Assembly: GCA_964547995.1 (NCBI GenBank)
Contig: CAZJRB010000159.1
Coordinates: 1 to 13,563 of the forward strand
Source: CAZJRB01 sp964547995
GTDB lineage: Bacteria > Planctomycetota > Planctomycetia > Pirellulales > Thermoguttaceae
Direction: 5' to 3'
Length of the DNA stretch: 13,563 nt
Of this stretch, positions 7,051 through 13,563 are shown piece after piece. Position numbers and translations under genes: made by a program. The first letter of the stretch is position 1, and every line of letters starts with the position of its first letter. The notes under the pieces are model-generated. The model saw only the letters and a list, made by a program, of their open reading frames with translations. It was not told where the DNA came from and made no database searches.

Positions 7051-7212
7051 AGCCGCGACCAGTGAGGCTGTGACTTTTTGTAGGGAACGCCCTCTGTGGC
7101 GTTCCGAAACCCGGAAAACACGCTCGTTGCTGCTTCCCGGAACGCCACAGAGGGCGTTCCCTACAGACTGAACGTGTCAAACGCCAAAAAGTCACAGCCT
7201 TAGTGGTCGCGG
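7048..7212. repeat. Nested inverted-repeat element after the degenerate GltB2-like gene
   Basis: Three inverted repeats are nested. The outer arms are CCGCGACCA (7053-7061) and TGGTCGCGG (7204-7212). The middle arms are AGGCTGTGACTTTTTG (7065-7080) and CAAAAAGTCACAGCCT (7185-7200), a perfect 16-bp match. The inner arms, 7079-7106 and 7138-7165, are perfect 28-base complements with core GGGAACGCC/GGCGTTCC and a 31-base spacer. The pattern looks like one palindromic repeat inserted into another. In RNA the whole would fold as a very strong hairpin that could attenuate transcription between the two glutamate-synthase-like genes. Confidence 0.85.
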
Positions 7213-7404
7213 AGAAGTGGTGTGAAGATATCGGAAACCGAAGAACTGGGGACTATCACACCCGAAAAGCAGAACAGATGGCAAACACGTATCCATGGGT
7301 CCCGCGACCACTGGTCGCGGCTTTACACACGAATCAAACCGTCGAACAACCGACTTAGCGCTTTAGTACCAACTGTCCCGGGAGATTAACAACAAGACGA
7401 TAGC
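7213..7404. other. Remainder of the intergenic gap; no gene seen
   Basis: This stretch has no credible open frame. It holds a weak stem, GGTGTGA (7219-7225) with TCACACC (7256-7262), and one copy of the CCGCGACC repeat (annotated separately). No convincing promoter or strong ribosome-binding site precedes the GTG at 7405. GGGAG at 7380-7384 is too distant to be a standard Shine-Dalgarno site. Confidence 0.5.
7302..7325 (-). repeat. Reverse copy of the TAAAGCCGCGACC palindromic repeat
   Basis: CCGCGACCA and TGGTCGCGG flank one central C, a 9-bp-arm palindrome, followed by CTTTA. Read on the - strand it is TAAAGCCGCGACCA..., the same unit found at 7048, 8977, 9006 and 9038, in opposite orientation. 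Confidence 0.85.
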
Positions 7405-8979
7405 GTGAGCACCGTTCAGCCGCCAACAACCCGAGTTGCCCCCCAGCCGGCCGAGGATTTCGCGTCGCGCCCCGGCTACGCGGAGGTATCGCGCGAGGTC
7501 CGGCCCGCTCCGCCGCGCTACCGCAACGAGATCGGCAAGTTCAGCATCCATCGCGCATTGAACTGCGCAGCTTGCGGCCGGTGCGCGGAAATCTGCCGCT
7601 TTGGCGTTCACATCCGGCCGGAAGGATACCGGTTGGTAACGCGGCCGTTCGACTACCTGTGCATCGGGCCCGCTTGCGCGGAGACCGGCGACTATTGCGT
7701 GGATGCCTGCCCGCAGGGGGCGCTGTCGCTTGCCGAGAATCCGGCGTTTCGCACCATCGGCGACTACCGCTGGACGGCCGACCTGCTGGCGAGCACGTGG
7801 CAGATGGCCGAGACGGGCCATGCACCGGAACCACACCTTGAGAGCGAGATCGGCGCGTCCGAGGGCGGTTTCGACCGGCTACGGTTTCGTTTTCCGGCGT
7901 CGCCGCCCGCCGGGCTCCGCCACGAGGACATCTCGACCGAGTTGTTGTTGAACCGCCGCAACGACTCGCGGCCGAAGATCAAGATCGACGTCCCGTGGTA
8001 CGGCGGCGGAATGTCCTTCGGCTCGACGAGCACGCACGTCCTGATCGGCAGGGCAAGGGCGGCCAAGGCGTGGAACACGCTTACCTGTACGGGCGAAGGC
8101 GGCTACCTCGATCGGTTGATCCCGTACAAGGATTACGTGATTACCCAGGTGGCGACGGGACTTTTCGGCGTCCGGGAAGAAACGATCCAGCGGGCCCCGG
8201 TGATCGAGTTCAAGTACGCCCAGGGGGCCAAGCCTGGTTTGGGCGGCCACCTGCTGGGCGACAAGAACACGCCGCCGGTCGCCGCCATGCGCGAGGCCGT
8301 CGTCGGAACCTCGCTCTTCTCGCCGTTCCCGTTCCACAGCATCTACTCGGTCGAAGACCACAAGAAGCACCTCGACTGGATCGAGCACGTCCACCCGCGG
8401 GCGATCCTTTCCGCCAAGGTTTCCACGCCGGTCGACGTCGACATGGTGGCGGTCGGTTCCTACTATGCCGGCGCGCACATCATCCACATGGACGGCAGCT
8501 ACGGCGGGACGGGTGCGGCACCGAACATCGCCAAAAAAAATATCGCCATGCCGATTGAGTACGCCATCAACCGCGTTCACCAGTTCCTCGTCGACGAGGG
8601 CATCCGCGACGAGATCACCGTGATTGCCAGCGGCGGAATCCGCACGCCCGCCGACATGGCCAAGGCCGTCGCGCTCGGGGCCGACGGCGTGGTGGTCGGC
8701 ACCGGCGAGCTGGTAGCCATGGGCTGCATTCGTTGCGGAAACTGCGAAAGCGGGCGGGGCTGTGCCCGGGGGATCACGACCACTGACCCGGGACTGATGC
8801 CCATGATCACGATCGAGTGGGCCACGCAACGGCTGGTGAACCTATACAACGCGTGGCGGGAGATGTTCGTCGATATCCTGTACCGCCTCGGGCTCGATTC
8901 CGTTGCAGCCCTGCGCGGCCGGACCGATTTGCTGGAACATCTGGATTACGAGAACACAAACGGGGAGAAGGACATATAA
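7405..8979 (+). CDS. Glutamate synthase FMN domain protein (GltB2-type) with ferredoxin region
   Basis: This protein corresponds to the synthase half of split, archaeal-type glutamate synthase, which transfers ammonia to 2-oxoglutarate on an FMN barrel using electrons from iron-sulfur clusters. The 524 residues contain an N-terminal dicluster region (C54-x2-C57-x2-C60-x3-C64 and C86-x4-C91-x6-C98-x3-C102-P), then the FMN barrel from about residue 170 to 480. The barrel includes GMSFGSTS, AKVSTPVDVD, DGSYGGTGAAP (363-373) and IASGGIRTPADMAKAVALGADGVVVG, followed by Cys441, 444, 447 and 453 in the GCIRCGNCESGRGC motif for an extra cluster. It appears catalytically complete. The GTG start is weakly supported by ribosome-binding signals, but no better start precedes the ferredoxin region. 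The glutaminase is encoded by the next gene. The ferredoxin region suggests electrons arrive from ferredoxin or the Hdr proteins rather than from a GltD subunit. Confidence 0.87.
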   Translation: MSTVQPPTTRVAPQPAEDFASRPGYAEVSREVRPAPPRYRNEIGKFSIHRALNCAACGRCAEICRFGVHIRPEGYRLVTRPFDYLCIGPACAETGDYCVDACPQGALSLAENPAFRTIGDYRWTADLLASTWQMAETGHAPEPHLESEIGASEGGFDRLRFRFPASPPAGLRHEDISTELLLNRRNDSRPKIKIDVPWYGGGMSFGSTSTHVLIGRARAAKAWNTLTCTGEGGYLDRLIPYKDYVITQVATGLFGVREETIQRAPVIEFKYAQGAKPGLGGHLLGDKNTPPVAAMREAVVGTSLFSPFPFHSIYSVEDHKKHLDWIEHVHPRAILSAKVSTPVDVDMVAVGSYYAGAHIIHMDGSYGGTGAAPNIAKKNIAMPIEYAINRVHQFLVDEGIRDEITVIASGGIRTPADMAKAVALGADGVVVGTGELVAMGCIRCGNCESGRGCARGITTTDPGLMPMITIEWATQRLVNLYNAWREMFVDILYRLGLDSVAALRGRTDLLEHLDYENTNGEKDI

Positions 8980-9061
8980 AGCCGTGACCATTGGTCGCGC
9001 AAGTATAAAGCCGCGACCGTTGGTCGCGCCGAGACACAAAGCCGCGACCGTTGGTCGCGCC
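8977..9061 (+). repeat. Three tandem copies of the TAAAGCCGCGACC-TGGTCGCG palindromic repeat
   Basis: Copies begin at 8977, 9006 and 9037 (AAAG at 8978, 9007 and 9038, so spacings of 29 and 31 bases). The unit reads (T)AAAGCCG(C/T)GACC(A/G)TTGGTCGCGC, a short hairpin with CGCGACC/GGTCGCG arms. The first copy supplies the TAA stop codon of the preceding gene. The same unit occurs at 7048 and, inverted, at 7302. Confidence 0.9.
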
Positions 9062-9067
9062 CTGCGA

Positions 9068-9081
9068 AGCCGCAAGCGGCT
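9068..9081. repeat. AGCCGCAAGCGGCT palindrome
   Basis: A 6-bp perfect stem (AGCCGC/GCGGCT) with an AA loop lies immediately after the tandem repeats and 9 bases before the ATG of the glutaminase gene. It occupies the place where a ribosome-binding site would be expected, and none is visible. I associate this short palindrome with planctomycete intergenic DNA. Confidence 0.7.
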
Positions 9082-9090
9082 CCCATCCCG

Positions 9091-11757
9091 ATGACACAAC
9101 GCAACCATACAACACCGAACACGATCGAAGCCCGGGCGGAGGCCATCCGCCGTGCCCGGGCCGGTTTGCGCCCGAAAGGCGAGTGGTTCCGCAAGCCGCC
9201 CGAGGCCGAAGGCGGTTGCGGCGTGACCGGCTTCGCCTGCTCGATTCCCGTCGGCGGCCGGCACATCTACGAACCCTCGATCCAGATGCGCAACCGCGGC
9301 AACGGCAAAGGCGGCGGCATCGCGGCGTGCGGACTGGTGCCGGAAGACCTCGGCGTCTCGCGCAAGACCCTCGACGAAGACTACATCCTCCAAATCGCAC
9401 TCCTCGATCCGGATGCCCGCGGGCACATCGAGACCGGCGCCATCGAGCCGTACTTCAACATCGATCAAGGCGGGTTGATTCCGACCGTGGATGATTATCG
9501 GGATGTCCCGTTGCTGGAAGTCCGCCCGCCGGACGTGGCGCGCTACTTCGTGCGGGTGAAACCGGAAGTCCTGGAACAATTTGCCGAAGAGAAGGGCCTG
9601 GCCGATTTCTCGAAGCGGGACGTAGAAGACGAATTCGTCTACCAGAACTCCGTGCGATTCAACGACGAATACTACGCCTCGCTCGGCGAGAAGTGGGCGT
9701 TCGTGCTTTCTCACTCGCGGAACCTGCTGGTCGTGAAGATCGTGGGATACGCCGAAGCCGCCGTCGAGTATTATCGCATGCCCGACATGCGGGCGCACGT
9801 GTGGATCGCCCACCAACGCTATCCGACCAAGGGACGCGTCTGGCACCCCGGCGGGGCGCATCCGTTTGTCGGGCTCAACGAGGCCCTGGTCCACAACGGC
9901 GACTTCGCCAACTACCACTCGGTGTGCGAATACCTTGCGGGCCGCAATATCTTCTCGCGATTCCTGACCGACACCGAGGTTTCCGTCCTGCTGTTCGATC
10001 TGTGGAACCGCGTGTACAAGTACCCGGTCGAGCACATCATCGAATCGCTTGCACCGACGACGGAACTCGATTTCGACCGGCTGCCGGCGGCCAAGCAGCG
10101 GATCTATCGCCAGATCCAGGCGACGCACGTTCACGGCTCGCCGGACGGGCCGTGGTTCTTCATCATTGCCCGGAGTCTGCCCGACAGCGGCGAGTTCCAG
10201 CTTGTGGGAATCACCGATACGGCCATGCTCCGGCCGCAGGTCTTCGCGCTTCAGGAGGGCGGAGTCTCGATCGGGCTGATCTGCTCGGAGAAGCAGGCAA
10301 TCGACGCGACGCTGGCCGGCCTGGCCGCCGAGGATAAGCGGTTCACGCCGGTGGCGGATCAGTACTGGAACGCCCGCGGCGGCAGTTTCTCCGACGGCGG
10401 GGCCTTTCTGCTGACCGTCTCGCCCGGCAACGGACAGCCGGCCGGAGAGACCAACGGCCGGTATCATCTCCGCGTGACCGACAAGTTCGGCAACCCGGTT
10501 TCCACCCCGGCGGGACAGGTCCATTGCGACCTTTCCACAACCCAGGTCCCGTCCGCCGGAACCGATGCGGACGCCCAGGCGATCGCAGACGCAATGCGCG
10601 ACAAGGACGCCGAACGACTCTTTCGTTATCTCCATGACGAACTCGATGAAATGAGCTACGACCGGCTGCGGTGGTTCGTCGGCGAAATTGCCGGGCGGAC
10701 GGCCGGGGAATGTCCCGCCCTGGGAATCGACACACTGACGTTTGCACTGGATCGCCGCTGTCCGACCGGCAGCAAGAAGCGGAGTTCCGTGCTCACAATT
10801 CTCCGCGGCGGCCTGGAGCGGATTTTCGAGTCGCAGCCGCTCTGCGACCGGCCGGCATCGGGAACTCATTGCCGCGTCACCTGGGAAACCCGCGGGCGGT
10901 TGCGCTCGCCGGACGCCGCGGAGACGGTGCTCCTGATCGACGCCCGCCGATTCGCCGCCGAGGGAGAAAACTGCGACGCGGCCCTTGCCAAGCGAGCGTA
11001 CGAACTCGGCTGGCGGCGCCTGATCCACTACAACACGCGGGGTACGCGGTTCCATGCCGTGGGGTTCGGCCCGGCGACCGACGGCCTGCGAATCGACTGC
11101 TACGACAATCCCGGCGACTACCTCGGCTCCGGCATGGACGGCCTCGATGTCTACGTCCACGGCAACGCCCAGGACCAACTCTGCCAGATCGCCAAGCGGG
11201 GGAAGCTCGTCGTCTACGGCGACGTCGGGCAGACGTTCCTCTACGGGGCGAAGGGCGGGGAGTTCTACGTGCTGGGCAACGCGGCCGGACGGCCCATGAT
11301 CAACGCCGTCGGAAGGCCCAAGGCCGTGATCAACGGCACGGCACTCGATTTCCTCGCCGAGTCGTTCATGGCCGGCGACCCGCTCGACGGCGGCGGATTC
11401 GCGGTGGTCAATGGCCTGCGGTTCGATGAGCACGGCACACCGATCCCGTTGGAACTGCCCTACCCCGGCGGCAACCTCCTTTCGCTGGCCTCGGGCGGGG
11501 CGATCTACGTCCGCGACCCGCACCGCACGCTGGTCGACGAGCAGCTCAACGGCGGAATGTACGCCGAGCTGACGCCGGCCGATTGGAAGCTCATTCTGCC
11601 CTACTTGCAGGAAAACGAGCGGCTCTTCGGGATCCGCGTCCGTCACGATCTCTTGACGGTCGACGGCGTCTTGCGCAACCCGTCGGAGGTCTATCGGAAG
11701 GTCATGCCGCGTCACGATGAAGAAACGGAAGCGGAGATGGAAGGGATGGGAGAGTAG
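9091..11757 (+). CDS. Glutamate-synthase-like glutaminase fused to GXGXG domain
   Basis: This 888-residue protein joins a class II glutamine amidotransferase to the C-terminal GXGXG beta-helix of glutamate synthase. The nucleophile is probably Cys43 in GGCGVTGFAC. The 42 residues before it resemble the cleaved propeptide of bacterial GltB. Other amidotransferase signatures are HQRYPTKG (His241, Arg243), WHPGGAHPF and HNGD (268-271), with the domain ending near residue 430. The GXGXG region lies at about 640-780 (YLGSGMDGLDVYVHGNA, GKLVVYGDVGQTFLYGAKGGEFYVLGNA), followed by a family-specific tail of about 100 residues. The FMN domain that normally lies between these two parts is absent and is encoded by the gene before it. 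The ATG has no clear ribosome-binding site. A 1139-codon open frame on the opposite strand is a shadow. Predicted role: release ammonia from glutamine for the FMN protein. Confidence 0.87.
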   Translation: MTQRNHTTPNTIEARAEAIRRARAGLRPKGEWFRKPPEAEGGCGVTGFACSIPVGGRHIYEPSIQMRNRGNGKGGGIAACGLVPEDLGVSRKTLDEDYILQIALLDPDARGHIETGAIEPYFNIDQGGLIPTVDDYRDVPLLEVRPPDVARYFVRVKPEVLEQFAEEKGLADFSKRDVEDEFVYQNSVRFNDEYYASLGEKWAFVLSHSRNLLVVKIVGYAEAAVEYYRMPDMRAHVWIAHQRYPTKGRVWHPGGAHPFVGLNEALVHNGDFANYHSVCEYLAGRNIFSRFLTDTEVSVLLFDLWNRVYKYPVEHIIESLAPTTELDFDRLPAAKQRIYRQIQATHVHGSPDGPWFFIIARSLPDSGEFQLVGITDTAMLRPQVFALQEGGVSIGLICSEKQAIDATLAGLAAEDKRFTPVADQYWNARGGSFSDGGAFLLTVSPGNGQPAGETNGRYHLRVTDKFGNPVSTPAGQVHCDLSTTQVPSAGTDADAQAIADAMRDKDAERLFRYLHDELDEMSYDRLRWFVGEIAGRTAGECPALGIDTLTFALDRRCPTGSKKRSSVLTILRGGLERIFESQPLCDRPASGTHCRVTWETRGRLRSPDAAETVLLIDARRFAAEGENCDAALAKRAYELGWRRLIHYNTRGTRFHAVGFGPATDGLRIDCYDNPGDYLGSGMDGLDVYVHGNAQDQLCQIAKRGKLVVYGDVGQTFLYGAKGGEFYVLGNAAGRPMINAVGRPKAVINGTALDFLAESFMAGDPLDGGGFAVVNGLRFDEHGTPIPLELPYPGGNLLSLASGGAIYVRDPHRTLVDEQLNGGMYAELTPADWKLILPYLQENERLFGIRVRHDLLTVDGVLRNPSEVYRKVMPRHDEETEAEMEGMGE

Positions 11758-11790
11758 AGTCGAGAGTTGAGAGTCCGGAGTTGAGAGTTT
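11751..11790 (+). repeat. Short degenerate GAGAGTTGAGAGT repeat
   Basis: The glutaminase gene runs into a low-complexity tract: AGAGT twice at 11751-11760, GAGAGTTGAGAGT at 11762-11774, and GGAGTTGAGAGTTT at 11777-11790. The stop TAG (11755-11757) lies inside it. Degenerate direct repeats of this kind suggest slippage or a spreading intergenic repeat family. Confidence 0.6.
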
Positions 11791-11809
11791 ACACGTAGGA
11801 CCGTTTAGC

Positions 11810-11828
11810 CGCCGACGGCACGTCGGCG
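11810..11828. repeat. CGCCGACG-GCA-CGTCGGCG hairpin
   Basis: A perfect 8-bp stem with a 3-base loop lies in the 109-base gap between the glutaminase gene and hdrC, preceded by GACCGTTTAG. I associate it with palindromes scattered through Pirellulales-like genomes. It has no T-run, so I do not call it a terminator. Confidence 0.65.
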
Positions 11829-11866
11829 AAAAGACCTGAAAGCGGCGCGTCACCGGAAAACCAACG

Positions 11867-12427
11867 ATGCCACAACCACTGAAAATGCAGGACACCGAGT
11901 TCATGCGGGAAGTCGAGCGGCTCTCCGGCACGCCCCTCAGCGCGTGCTTCCAGTGCCACAAGTGCTCGACCGGATGCCCCATCGGACCCAATATGGACCT
12001 GCTCCCCAGCCAGATCATGCGACTGATCCACCTGGGCGAGGCGTCCGAGGTGCTCGAGTCACAGGCGATCTGGCTGTGTGCGTCGTGCGAAGCGTGTACG
12101 ACGCGGTGTCCCATGGAAATCGACATCGCCGGCGTGATGGACACCCTGCGGATGATGGCGGTTGCCCGGAAGGCGGCGATTCCGGATGCCCACGGCGAGA
12201 AGTTCAACCGCTCGTTTCTCGGCAGCGTCCGGCGGCACGGCCGCGTCTTCGAACTCGGCATGATGATGGCCTACAAACTCCGCTGCGGCGATCTCCTGAG
12301 CGACGTCGACAAGGCCCCGAAAATGTTCGCGAAGGGAAAGCTGAAGATGCTGCCGAACCGCAGCGGAAACGTCAACGAGGTGCGGCAGGTCTTCCGCCGG
12401 GCGGAAGAGGAGGAGGACCAGCGGTGA
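11867..12427 (+). CDS. hdrC: Heterodisulfide reductase subunit C (HdrC-like)
   Basis: HdrC carries two [4Fe-4S] clusters and relays electrons from HdrA to HdrB. The 186-residue protein shows both motifs: C27-x2-C30-x2-C33-x3-C37-P (CFQCHKCSTGCP) and C71-x2-C74-x2-C77-x3-C81-P (CASCEACTTRCP). Between them is LLPSQIMRLIHLGE, which is typical of the family, and afterwards comes the helical segment DIAGVMDTLRMMAVARKA. The Glu/Arg-rich C-terminal tail (EVRQVFRRAEEEEDQR) is probably disordered. The ATG at 11867 has only a weak GGAAAA-like site upstream. An internal ATG at residue 7 is also possible. Its stop overlaps the hdrB start by GTGA, which indicates translational coupling. It is predicted to be cytoplasmic, with no membrane segments. 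Confidence 0.94.
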   Translation: MPQPLKMQDTEFMREVERLSGTPLSACFQCHKCSTGCPIGPNMDLLPSQIMRLIHLGEASEVLESQAIWLCASCEACTTRCPMEIDIAGVMDTLRMMAVARKAAIPDAHGEKFNRSFLGSVRRHGRVFELGMMMAYKLRCGDLLSDVDKAPKMFAKGKLKMLPNRSGNVNEVRQVFRRAEEEEDQR

Positions 12428-13317
12428 AATACGCCTACTATCCCGGTTGCAGCCTGGAATCGACCGCGTGGGATTTCGACCGCTCGACCCGCGCGGTTTG
12501 CCGCGCGCTGGGGATCGAGTTGGAGGACATCCCGAATTGGATCTGTTGCGGCTCGACGCCCGCCCACACCACCAACGCCTCGCTGGCCGTGGCCCTTCCG
12601 GCGTTCAATCTGCAGAAGGCCCAAGCGATGGGGCTTCCCGTCTTGACGGCATGCGCTTCGTGCTATGCGCGGTTGCGGACCGCCAACCACACCTTGCGCA
12701 ACGACCCCGAAAAGCGGCACCGCGCCGAGCGGATCACCGCGAAACCATACGACGGGAACACGCCGGTCCACCACGTGCTCGACGTCCTGGTCAACCACTT
12801 CGGCATTGACGAGGTTCGCGCCAAGGTGCAGAGGCCCTTGACCGGCTTGCGCGTGGCCGGCTACTACGGCTGCCTGCTGTCCCGGCCGCCGGAGATCGTC
12901 GCCTTCGACGATCCCGAGCATCCCACGTGCATGGACGAGCTGCTCGCGGCGGCGGGCGCCGAGCCGGTCGAGTGGCCGTTCAAGACGGAATGCTGCGGGG
13001 CGTCCCTGTCGATGACCTATCCGAATGTGGTAAGCCGGCTCGGCCACCGGTTGCTGTCCATGGCCCGGGAGGCCGGCGCCGAGTGCATCTCGGTCGCGTG
13101 CCCGTTGTGCCAGATCAATCTCGATCTGCGCCAGGCCGATGCGACGAAGGCCTATGGCCCCTTGCCCGAAACCGCCGCCCTTTACGTAACCCAACTCCTT
13201 GGCCTCGCGTTGGGGCTCTCGGCGGATGAACTCGGCATCAAGGCCCTTTCAGTCAGCGCCGATTCGCTGTTGAACAAGCACACCGGAGCGGCGGCCGCGG
13301 CGGGAGGTGTCCTGTGA
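12424..13317 (+). CDS. hdrB: Heterodisulfide reductase subunit B (HdrB-like)
   Basis: HdrB is the catalytic subunit with two non-cubane [4Fe-4S] clusters held by CCG motifs. The 297-residue protein has both complete sets: Cys9, Cys41-Cys42, Cys77 and Cys80 in the first half (PGCS, ICCG, CASC), and Cys150, Cys190-Cys191, Cys226 and Cys229 in the second (YGC, ECCG, CPLC). The open frame extends upstream to 11944, but that part overlaps hdrC and is not homologous. The GTG at 12424 overlaps the hdrC stop by GTGA and begins directly with the family's KYAYYPGCS. In Hdr-linked methylenetetrahydrofolate reductase complexes, and in many bacteria without CoM/CoB, the true acceptor of HdrB is uncertain. 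The same holds here. The Ala/Gly-rich last 15 residues are probably flexible. Confidence 0.95.
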   Translation: MKYAYYPGCSLESTAWDFDRSTRAVCRALGIELEDIPNWICCGSTPAHTTNASLAVALPAFNLQKAQAMGLPVLTACASCYARLRTANHTLRNDPEKRHRAERITAKPYDGNTPVHHVLDVLVNHFGIDEVRAKVQRPLTGLRVAGYYGCLLSRPPEIVAFDDPEHPTCMDELLAAAGAEPVEWPFKTECCGASLSMTYPNVVSRLGHRLLSMAREAGAECISVACPLCQINLDLRQADATKAYGPLPETAALYVTQLLGLALGLSADELGIKALSVSADSLLNKHTGAAAAAGGVL

Positions 13318-13563
13318 TTGCAGACCGAAGCCCGGCAACCATCGACAAATCCCCCGAAAACGGGACTGAGCCGGTCGGTTCGGTATTGGTTTGCGGCAGC
13401 GGGGTTGCGGGCATCCAGGCGTCGTTGGATCTCTCCGCGGCCGGGTTTCACGTCTACCTCGTCGAGGAAAGCCCCACGATCGGCGGCGGCATGGCACGGC
13501 TCGATAAGACCTTCCCCACCGGCGACTGCGCCACCTGCATCATCTCGCCCAAGCTGGTCGAGT
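13314..13563 (+). CDS. hdrA: Heterodisulfide reductase subunit A (HdrA-like), 5' part only
   Basis: HdrA is the FAD-containing, often electron-bifurcating, subunit of the complex. Only 83 residues lie in the window before the right edge. They contain an N-terminal extension of about 22 residues, then the FAD-binding Rossmann start VLVCGSGVAGIQASLDLSAAG (a GxGxxG motif), the acidic strand end VYLVEES, GGGMARLDKTFPT, and DCATCIISPKLVE, a hallmark of the HdrA family. The GTG start overlaps the hdrB stop by GTGA (13314-13317), repeating the hdrC/hdrB arrangement. Whether HdrA is full length, duplicated or fused to MvhD cannot be seen here. Confidence 0.92.
   Translation, partial: MIADRSPATIDKSPENGTEPVGSVLVCGSGVAGIQASLDLSAAGFHVYLVEESPTIGGGMARLDKTFPTGDCATCIISPKLVE

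Noticed and set aside
7048..9061. CCGCGACC repeats considered as a CRISPR array
   Set aside because: The units are short palindromes at irregular distances, present in both orientations. The tandem copies have spacers of only a few bases, and no cas genes are present.
8842..12261. Very long open frame on the - strand (1139 codons) opposite the glutaminase and hdrC genes
   Set aside because: The + strand of the same stretch encodes clearly recognisable amidotransferase/GXGXG and HdrC proteins. The - strand translation is Arg/Val/Ala-rich with no domain, as expected for an antisense shadow in GC-rich DNA.
11944..12423. N-terminal extension of the hdrB reading frame
   Set aside because: It overlaps hdrC almost completely in another frame and has no homology to HdrB. 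The family's N-terminus starts exactly at the GTG at 12424.

Overview
The window looks like chromosomal DNA from a GC-rich anaerobic bacterium, most likely a planctomycete of the Pirellulales type. The lineage call is an inference from intergenic palindromic repeats (AGCCGCAAGCGGCT, CGCCGACG/CGTCGGCG, a GGGAACGCC...GGCGTTCC inverted repeat) that I associate with that group, and from the make-up of the enzymes. No marker gene is present to prove it.

Layout. Positions 1-1160 hold two minor genes on the + strand: a hypothetical, possibly exported protein (102-722) and a C-terminally truncated antibiotic-biosynthesis-monooxygenase-type protein (806-1006). A large - strand gene (1162-3849) encodes an ADP-forming acyl-CoA synthetase fused to a GNAT acetyltransferase. 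It is divergent from everything downstream. A roughly 465-base less GC-rich region (3850-4314) separates them and carries candidate promoters in both directions.

From 4315 to the right edge all genes are on the + strand and look like one metabolic cluster: an MvhD-type iron-sulfur protein, a MetF-type methylenetetrahydrofolate reductase, three glutamate-synthase-like proteins (a degenerate FMN-domain paralogue with two ferredoxin clusters, an intact FMN-domain protein with ferredoxin clusters, and a glutaminase-GXGXG fusion), then HdrC, HdrB and the start of HdrA. mvhD, metF and the first glutamate-synthase-like gene are separated by only 2-4 bases, and hdrC/hdrB/hdrA overlap by GTGA. The three wider gaps (7051-7404, 8980-9090, 11758-11866) contain palindromic or short repeats.

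How they may work together. HdrABC, MvhD and MetF match the parts of the heterodisulfide-reductase-linked methylenetetrahydrofolate reductase known from acetogens such as Moorella (Wood-Ljungdahl methyl branch). The unusual point is the complete but rearranged glutamate-synthase-like module placed between metF and hdrCBA, with a partly degenerate second FMN-domain subunit. This suggests either a new electron-transfer assembly that uses glutamate-synthase-like flavoproteins, or co-regulated ammonium assimilation. The divergent acyl-CoA synthetase could link acetyl-CoA to ATP and to protein acetylation. No MetV partner and no GltD-type small subunit are visible in the window.
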